From assembly GCF_016808095.1 (NCBI RefSeq), contig NC_068977.1, forward strand, positions 28,793,364-28,857,363: a stretch of DNA of 64,000 bases. Reading direction: 5' to 3'. The position numbers were made by a program, and so were the translations under genes. This stretch comes from Vigna angularis (lineage: Eukaryota; Streptophyta; Magnoliopsida; Fabales; Fabaceae). Positions 62,948-64,000 of the stretch are shown piece by piece (position 1 is the stretch's first letter; each line of letters begins with the position of its first letter). The notes beneath the pieces were generated by a model. The model worked only from the letters and a program-made list of their open reading frames with translations. It was not told the DNA's origin and searched no databases.

Positions 62948-64000
62948 ATATTAAGACATAAAAACACACTGGGAGCTTTGCGTAGATAGGAAATCTTGAA
63001 CATGATCAAAATATATTATGGTTGAAATTATGCACTAAGCATGTTAGAAAATATGTTATACTTGAATTCACTCAAAGACTCGGTACAAGCGTGAGTCTTG
63101 AAAAGTATATGCACCTAATGCTTTAATATGGGTCGACTTCTAGTTTTGGTGATAAGAAGGTTGAATCACACCTATACCATTATTAACCGTAAGTAAAACA
63201 GTAGTGTATTTTCACTTTCTTTATTAAACATACTCAAGTTTGTGATAACTTCAACGAAACAATAAGTAAAGTATATCGTTGTATACCTAAGTAACCCATG
63301 CTATCTTGTAAACACTCTCACATGTGAGAAAATTTTTTATCAAGGAAGAATTGACTAAATAAACTTTATAGAAGTTATTTGTACAAATAATTACAATAAT
63401 ATTTTTCAGTTGTTGAATAAAATAACTTTAAAGTTTAAAAGGGACTTTTGATTACGAGAAAAAAAATCTATTTGTTTGTAAAAAGTTAGAAATTTTGAGT
63501 TTTATTATTAGATAAAAATATTAATTTATGTTTTACTGCATTCTAAAAAGTTCACAAATAAAAATATAAAGATTCAATAAGAATGGAGACATTGTGAATC
63601 GGTTTAATATTTTAGATTAAATGTAAAGTTAAATGAATTATTTATATTTTATGGGATATTTCTTATTTTTATAAAATATTAAATAAATTTAGACAAAAAT
63701 TAATATGTGAAAAAAAATTTGATTTGACCAATTTTACCTTTTAGTATGCTATGTGAGACCCTTAACACCCCAAGCTATCTTGACTATAAATGTGTATTAT
63801 ATAAAATATACTTAAAGTCAAGTACATTTAATAAAAGATTTAATCATTTACGAAGTTCCTATTTTCGCGTGGAATCTCAATTTAGTTCCTTAGTTTCTGG
63901 ACTTCTCAATTGGGTCCCAAATTTATGAAAATTGCAACAATTAGATCTTTTCCGTTAAATTGTGTCCAACAGCGTTAGTGTGTGTCTGATGTGGCACACT
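62948..64000. other. AT-rich end of window
   Basis: No gene recognised. The last 150 bases (TTTCCGTTAAATTGTG, then a GTGTGTC and GTGGCACAC block) look like one arm of a hairpin-type repeat cut by the window edge. Confidence 0.4.

Overview
The window looks like nuclear DNA of a flowering plant. It is very AT-rich, has GT-AG introns and long TA microsatellites, holds several plant transposon families, and carries plant gene families (F-box/LRR, MED11, CXE-type carboxylesterases, an MBD protein). The proteins and repeats look legume-like, perhaps Phaseoleae, but this is judged by eye and not proven.

Layout. 1-4581: a decayed CACTA (En/Spm) transposon with a TNPA-like gene, a subterminal array of TATACGGAT palindromes and a clear 3' terminus. 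4582-10000: AT-rich spacer with an island of degenerate CCATCC minisatellite (7067-7960). 10103-11362: F-box/LRR gene. 12483-12814: long-hairpin MITE with an 8-bp target duplication, followed by a 160-bp TA tract. 13500-22060: MED11, a Mediator head subunit, whose probable 5' UTR intron holds an RNase H fragment and a young antisense Ty1/copia element (14676-19754). 22061-27111: spacer with one copy of a duplicated flank. 27112-28537: carboxylesterase 1 (two exons). 29748-44382: a very large PIF/Harbinger-like element with four coding regions, itself interrupted by a gag-protease LTR retrotransposon (32130-39051) that carries a solo LTR of another family (34298-35614). 45634-46611: carboxylesterase 2 (intronless). 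46820-49285: second copy of the duplicated flank. 50274-55132: a protein with two MBD domains. 59956-61545: end of a second CACTA element with a decayed Ulp1-like protease gene. 61951-62947: possible LTR remnant.

How it fits together. The host genes are ordinary and independent, apart from the two carboxylesterases, which are tandem paralogues. The shared flanks (25720-26712 and 46820-49282) suggest an old tandem duplication whose copies were later separated by the nested transposons. The insertion order can be read: Harbinger between the carboxylesterases, then the gag-protease element inside it, then the solo LTR inside that.

Most unusual are the Harbinger-like element, with a plant-transposon-domain gene and a separate copy of the C-terminal domain of its own Myb/SANT protein; the LTR element with two CCHC knuckles and no polymerase; the copia insertion in MED11; and the carboxylesterase pair with altered active-site motifs. 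Splice sites were placed by reading and are not backed by transcripts. All family names rest on motif recognition, not searches.
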